A stretch of 10,668 nucleotides of DNA from Zarea fungicola (taxonomy: Eukaryota > Ascomycota > Sordariomycetes > Hypocreales > Cordycipitaceae). Below are positions 7,636-10,668 of the stretch, in pieces. A program made the position numbers and the translations under genes. The number at the start of each line of letters is the position of its first letter. Within the stretch, counting starts at the first letter, position 1. Under the pieces are notes generated by a model, which was given only the letters and a program-made list of their open reading frames with translations, ran no database searches and was not told the origin of the DNA. The DNA lies in assembly GCA_900169235.1 (NCBI GenBank), contig FWCC01000580.1, positions 10,053-20,720 on the forward strand, in the 5' to 3' direction.

Positions 7636-8645
7636 ATGACCTCTATTCTTGCGGAACTTCCGTGGCCGACGGTAGATCGCCCCTTTGGCATCCACTTGTG
7701 GTCAATCTTCGATAAGGTTTGGACTGCTGTCGTTGGCTCTTCCGCGGCCTCATTCGAGTTCATACCATCTAGGACGCCCATGACGTCCCTAAAATCTACT
7801 GTTACCTTTATTCTCATTTATTATGCAACCATCTTTGGTGGGCATGCTCTGATGCGAGGTTGCAAACCTTTCACGCTCAATCGGCTTTTCCTTGTCCATA
7901 ACATCTGCCTATGTGCCACTAGCGGACTTCTCCTTGCTCTTTTTATCGAAGAAATGCTTCCTACGATAATCCGTAGAGGTCTCTTCCAAGCTATGTGTAG
8001 CAGAGAGGGCGGATGGACACATCATCTGGTTGTTTTGTACTATGTAAGCCCGATATCTCTTCTACTTCCCGCGCTGCAGCAAAGGCCAAATGCTAATTAT
8101 TCTGCACAGCTGAACTATATGATGAAGTACATTGAGTTACTCGACACCGTTTTCCTATTTCTAAGGAAAAAGCCGCTGAGTGAGTATATCCGCCAATAGT
8201 TCCCACATCAAGCCCGGAAAAAGGCCCTGGTTGACAAAATATGACAGCATTCCTCCACTATTACCATCATGGTGCAACTGTTTTTCTATGTTATACTGAG
8301 CTTATGGGCATTTGCACTGTCTCCTGGGCTCCTATTATGCTGAACCTCACAGTCCACGTTGTTATGTATTGGTACTATTTCCAACGAGCTCGAGGTATCC
8401 ATATCTCATGGAAGAAATGGGTTACTCGTATCCAGATCATCCAATTCTTCATCGCTTTAGGGTTTATTTACACGGCCTCATATTACTATCTCGCCGGAAC
8501 CGTCTTCCAGTATCTGCCTAAGGATCGTCAGTGCCCTACCAAGGGGTATGCAGCTGTCAATGGCAATGCTATCATGACATCGTATCTGGGTTTATTTATC
8601 TCATTTTACTTCCATACCTACAAAAACAATATTACTTGTAAGTAG
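7636..8645 (+). CDS. ELO-family fatty acid elongase (3-ketoacyl-CoA synthase, GNS1/SUR4 type)
   Basis: Three exons, 7636-8043, 8110-8179 and 8248-8645, encode 291 aa. ELO proteins are ER multi-pass membrane enzymes that condense malonyl-CoA with an acyl-CoA, the first step of very-long-chain fatty acid synthesis. Diagnostic motifs after splicing are LPWPTVDRPFGIHLW near the N terminus, KYIELLDT (142-149), the histidine box HYYHH (163-167), NLTVHVVMYWYY (192-203) and TRIQIIQF (219-226). Hydrophobic segments lie at about 53-70, 88-108, 128-139, 168-190, 192-204, 222-245 and 270-283. The ATG at 7636 begins the family-typical N terminus. The protein ends at HTYKNNITCK, earlier than many fungal ELOs, which carry a longer Lys-rich tail with an ER-retrieval signal. 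Chain-length preference cannot be told. Its divergent neighbour is the desaturase, which uses the same class of substrate. Confidence 0.92.
8044..8109 (+). other. 66-nt intron 1 of the elongase gene (in frame, stop-free)
   Basis: It starts GTAAGC, ends GCACAG, and has a branch-like GCTAAT 18 nt before the end. Read through, it would add 22 residues between VVLYY and LNYMMKYIELLDT. The family has these adjacent, so it is spliced (phase 0). Confidence 0.88.
8180..8247 (+). other. 68-nt intron 2 of the elongase gene
   Basis: It starts GTGAGT, ends GACAG, and has TTGAC as a possible branch site. It contains an in-frame TAG at 8197-8199. Splicing joins KKPL to TFLHYYHHGATV, restoring the catalytic histidine box in frame. 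The Thr codon is split (phase 1). Confidence 0.9.
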
Positions 8646-10668
8646 AACACATCCTTGGCGGCATGAGTTAGCGTTGTGCTTGGATCGATGTTTGCGCCGC
8701 CTGCCTGGACGGTGGTAACTGAAGTGTTACGCAGAGGCAAGTTACAGGATTTCTTTTAGGAGTACAAGGCTACAAACACAATAATTTAGAGAGTTCAGAA
8801 CAGAAGTAATTAATGAATAAGGGATTTGACAGGGCTATTTTTAGAATGGAGTCGGTTCTATTTCACAGTCTTAAACTTGTACCATCCCGCCCTTCTACAA
8901 GCCAGATCGCATTTCATGACGCAGCTTAGTCTTTGATGCCTCAAGTTAAAACTTTAATTGATAATTCCAAGGCATTGAATACGCAATTAATTGGCAGACG
9001 TAGCAGTTTAAGTATACAAGTGTAGTTAGACTTTTGTATGATAGTGCCGAATTGGTGCAATATGTACATCGCCGTGCTGCTTCTTGTATTCTCTTATCTT
9101 CTAGCAGATGTTCAATTAGCGGTTTATGGGACTTTTCAGCTACTCGTGATGAAAATTACTAATCATAACCTTATATACGGCCTCACGGAGGAGCACAACG
9201 GTGGAATCAACACTACCAATACATTTCTATTCTTTTGCCTAAAAGCTGTATGCAACGATGACTTATCGACGTAAGTCACGGTCGGAGTATGTTTTGAAGC
9301 GAGTTAGGTATAACAACCGTGGTCTGTCGGCCCTGTTCTACGCCATATGTACACTATCGTTGCAGCCTAGGCCTGCCTTTCAAGGCCAACGCCGGCGGTA
9401 GCGGTAGGCCCCCTGTGTAGGCTCAACCAGTCAACAATACTGCTGGTATTGTTATACGAATCCGTTTTATAATTTTAGCCTAGTGGTCAATAACAGTAGG
9501 AGTGGCTGGTTACCGCTTGAGCCCCTGGGGTCAACCTGTGATATCATGCAATCCTTCATCTTGAAGCTGATGACTAGCCCCACAGCTGACAAAACTGTTC
9601 GCTGCAAGTACATAAAGCAGCCACCGAAAGTGGCAATGTTTTGTTACTAACGGGCCAGCTAATCATTTTGCTCAATGGCCAAATGCTCCCCTTTTCCAAG
9701 CCAATGAGGACGAGCAGGCGAAATGCACTCTGTGCCGAAAATGACAATAGAGGCGGTGAGCTATTAAAGGGCAAATGAGAATACTGTCTCAGTATGCTTT
9801 CTAGCAGGAAGCTAGAAGCGCAAGGAATACGGGTATACCCGACTTCTCATCGAGACAAAGCAAGCAGATGACGCCACACAAGTAAACGCCCCCGCCCGAT
9901 GGTCCCCTGCTGTCTCAAGGCTTGGATTTTGGGGTTTAAACCAAAGCGACAGCGTCATACTAGGCCGTGCATTACAGGCAAAAGAGGCCTAGCATTGCGC
10001 GCTGTACAGTACTGTCTCGCAGCTCTTCCCGTCCATCACCCCCTCCAATAAACTGCATGAAATCTGAGTTGTCCCGACAGCGCGAAACATACCGTCCCAC
10101 CAGCATAGAACTCAACGCTACAATGTAGTCTGGCACAGTGCGGCATGCTAGTATGCGAATATGTTGGTGCATTCGGCAGTCGACGTCTTATTCGCCCAGT
10201 CATGGCGCACAGCTGACTTTGCCCTTTTGTAGCTGTACCACTGATTAAGACAATGCGGTCTTTAGTGATATGTTTTGCTGCTTTTACAAACGCAGTGCCT
10301 AAAATCAGGGAAATAAGCAGTGCCATTGCGATCACGTCATGCAAGCAGACAGGCTGTATATGGTCTAGAACTAAGAATTAAATGAAAAAATAAATAAATA
10401 ACCAACGCAGTGCCGGACGCAAATAGTCTAACTTGAAAGATATACGACCATTCCTATCGTGTCTTAAAAAACAGGCACACAGCAAATGATGGCTAGGGCG
10501 GGCCAGAACATGTTGCGTATTTGCCCAGCAAGCCGAATCGAAAATTTAGCAGTGAATCGCTCGATCGAAATGTGATCGTACAGACCCATAGCTATTTAGC
10601 TTCTTCTAATTAAAGATACTATACCTATAGTGCTAGAGTTAATAAAGTGACGGTCTATAAACCAAAAC
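8646..10668. other. 2-kb gene-poor region, nothing recognised
   Basis: I see no protein family, tRNA or rRNA here. The longest open frames are 237 nt at 9038-9274 (plus) and 309 nt at 10036-10344 (minus). The latter starts with a hydrophobic stretch (IAMALLISLILGTAFV) but is otherwise unremarkable. Short hairpins occur at 9433-9453, 9781-9795 and 9799-9817, and AT-rich runs near 10386-10401. Confidence 0.5.
9420..9523. repeat. imperfect inverted repeat of about 104 bp
   Basis: The ends ggctcaa (9420-9426) and ttgagcc (9517-9523) are exact reverse complements. Further pairing continues inwards (ccag with ctgg, tactg with cagta), with gaps and mismatches. The left arm also forms its own hairpin, aacaatac / gtattgtt (9433-9453). 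It could be a small palindromic element or chance; no target duplication is evident. Confidence 0.35.

Noticed and set aside
8241..8645. A separate gene starting at the ATG at 8241
   Set aside because: The ATG lies inside intron 2 of the elongase. The frame is the last exon, joined by splicing at 8180/8247.
9038..9274. 78-codon plus-strand frame with a hydrophobic N terminus
   Set aside because: Short, no family resemblance, no splice partners recognised. AT-rich DNA easily yields such frames.
9574..9774. 66-codon minus-strand frame, possibly transposase-derived
   Set aside because: I looked for hAT or other transposase motifs and terminal inverted repeats nearby and found none.
10036..10344. 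102-codon minus-strand frame with a signal-peptide-like start
   Set aside because: The hydrophobic start is suggestive, but the rest has no domain or composition typical of secreted proteins. Not enough to call a gene.

Overview
The window looks like nuclear DNA of a filamentous ascomycete fungus. The reasons are an Ole1-type acyl-CoA desaturase with a fused cytochrome b5 domain, an ELO/GNS1-SUR4 fatty acid elongase, short (60-68 nt) spliceosomal introns with GT...AG ends, and a degenerate non-LTR retrotransposon that resembles the fungal Tad1 clade. No database search was possible. All family calls come from motifs read in the translated sequence.

Left half (1 to about 5460): a decayed LINE lies on the minus strand. 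Read 5' to 3' on that strand, it has the end of ORF1 (about 5452-5171). ORF2 follows, with an endonuclease (5178 to about 4440), a linker and reverse transcriptase (about 4437-2370), and RNase H (about 2370-1917). The C-terminal tail (325-1) runs off the window. ORF2 carries two frameshifts, an in-frame TAA and an altered endonuclease active-site motif. It is also split by a 1.59-kb insertion (326-1916) flanked by the same 4 bases, TGTT. The insertion holds about 570 bp of unrecognised DNA, a Gln/Met/Ser-rich reading frame that looks like part of a regulatory protein, and a right end with LTR-like features, including a perfect 11-bp inverted repeat.

Middle (5498-8645): two intact-looking lipid genes are transcribed divergently from an 887-bp intergenic region. 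The desaturase (minus) has one 60-nt intron and gives a 396-aa protein. The elongase (plus) has introns of 66 and 68 nt and gives a 291-aa protein. The desaturase intron and the first elongase intron are multiples of three and free of stops, so naive ORFs hide them. Both enzymes would act on acyl-CoAs in the ER membrane, one inserting a double bond and the other adding two carbons, so co-regulation is plausible. The shared intergenic region contains six copies of a diverged 18-bp tandem repeat. The 5' end of the LINE lies within about 50 bp of the desaturase stop codon.

Right end (8646-10668): about 2 kb without any gene I can support. It contains short inverted repeats and a few short ORFs with no recognisable features.
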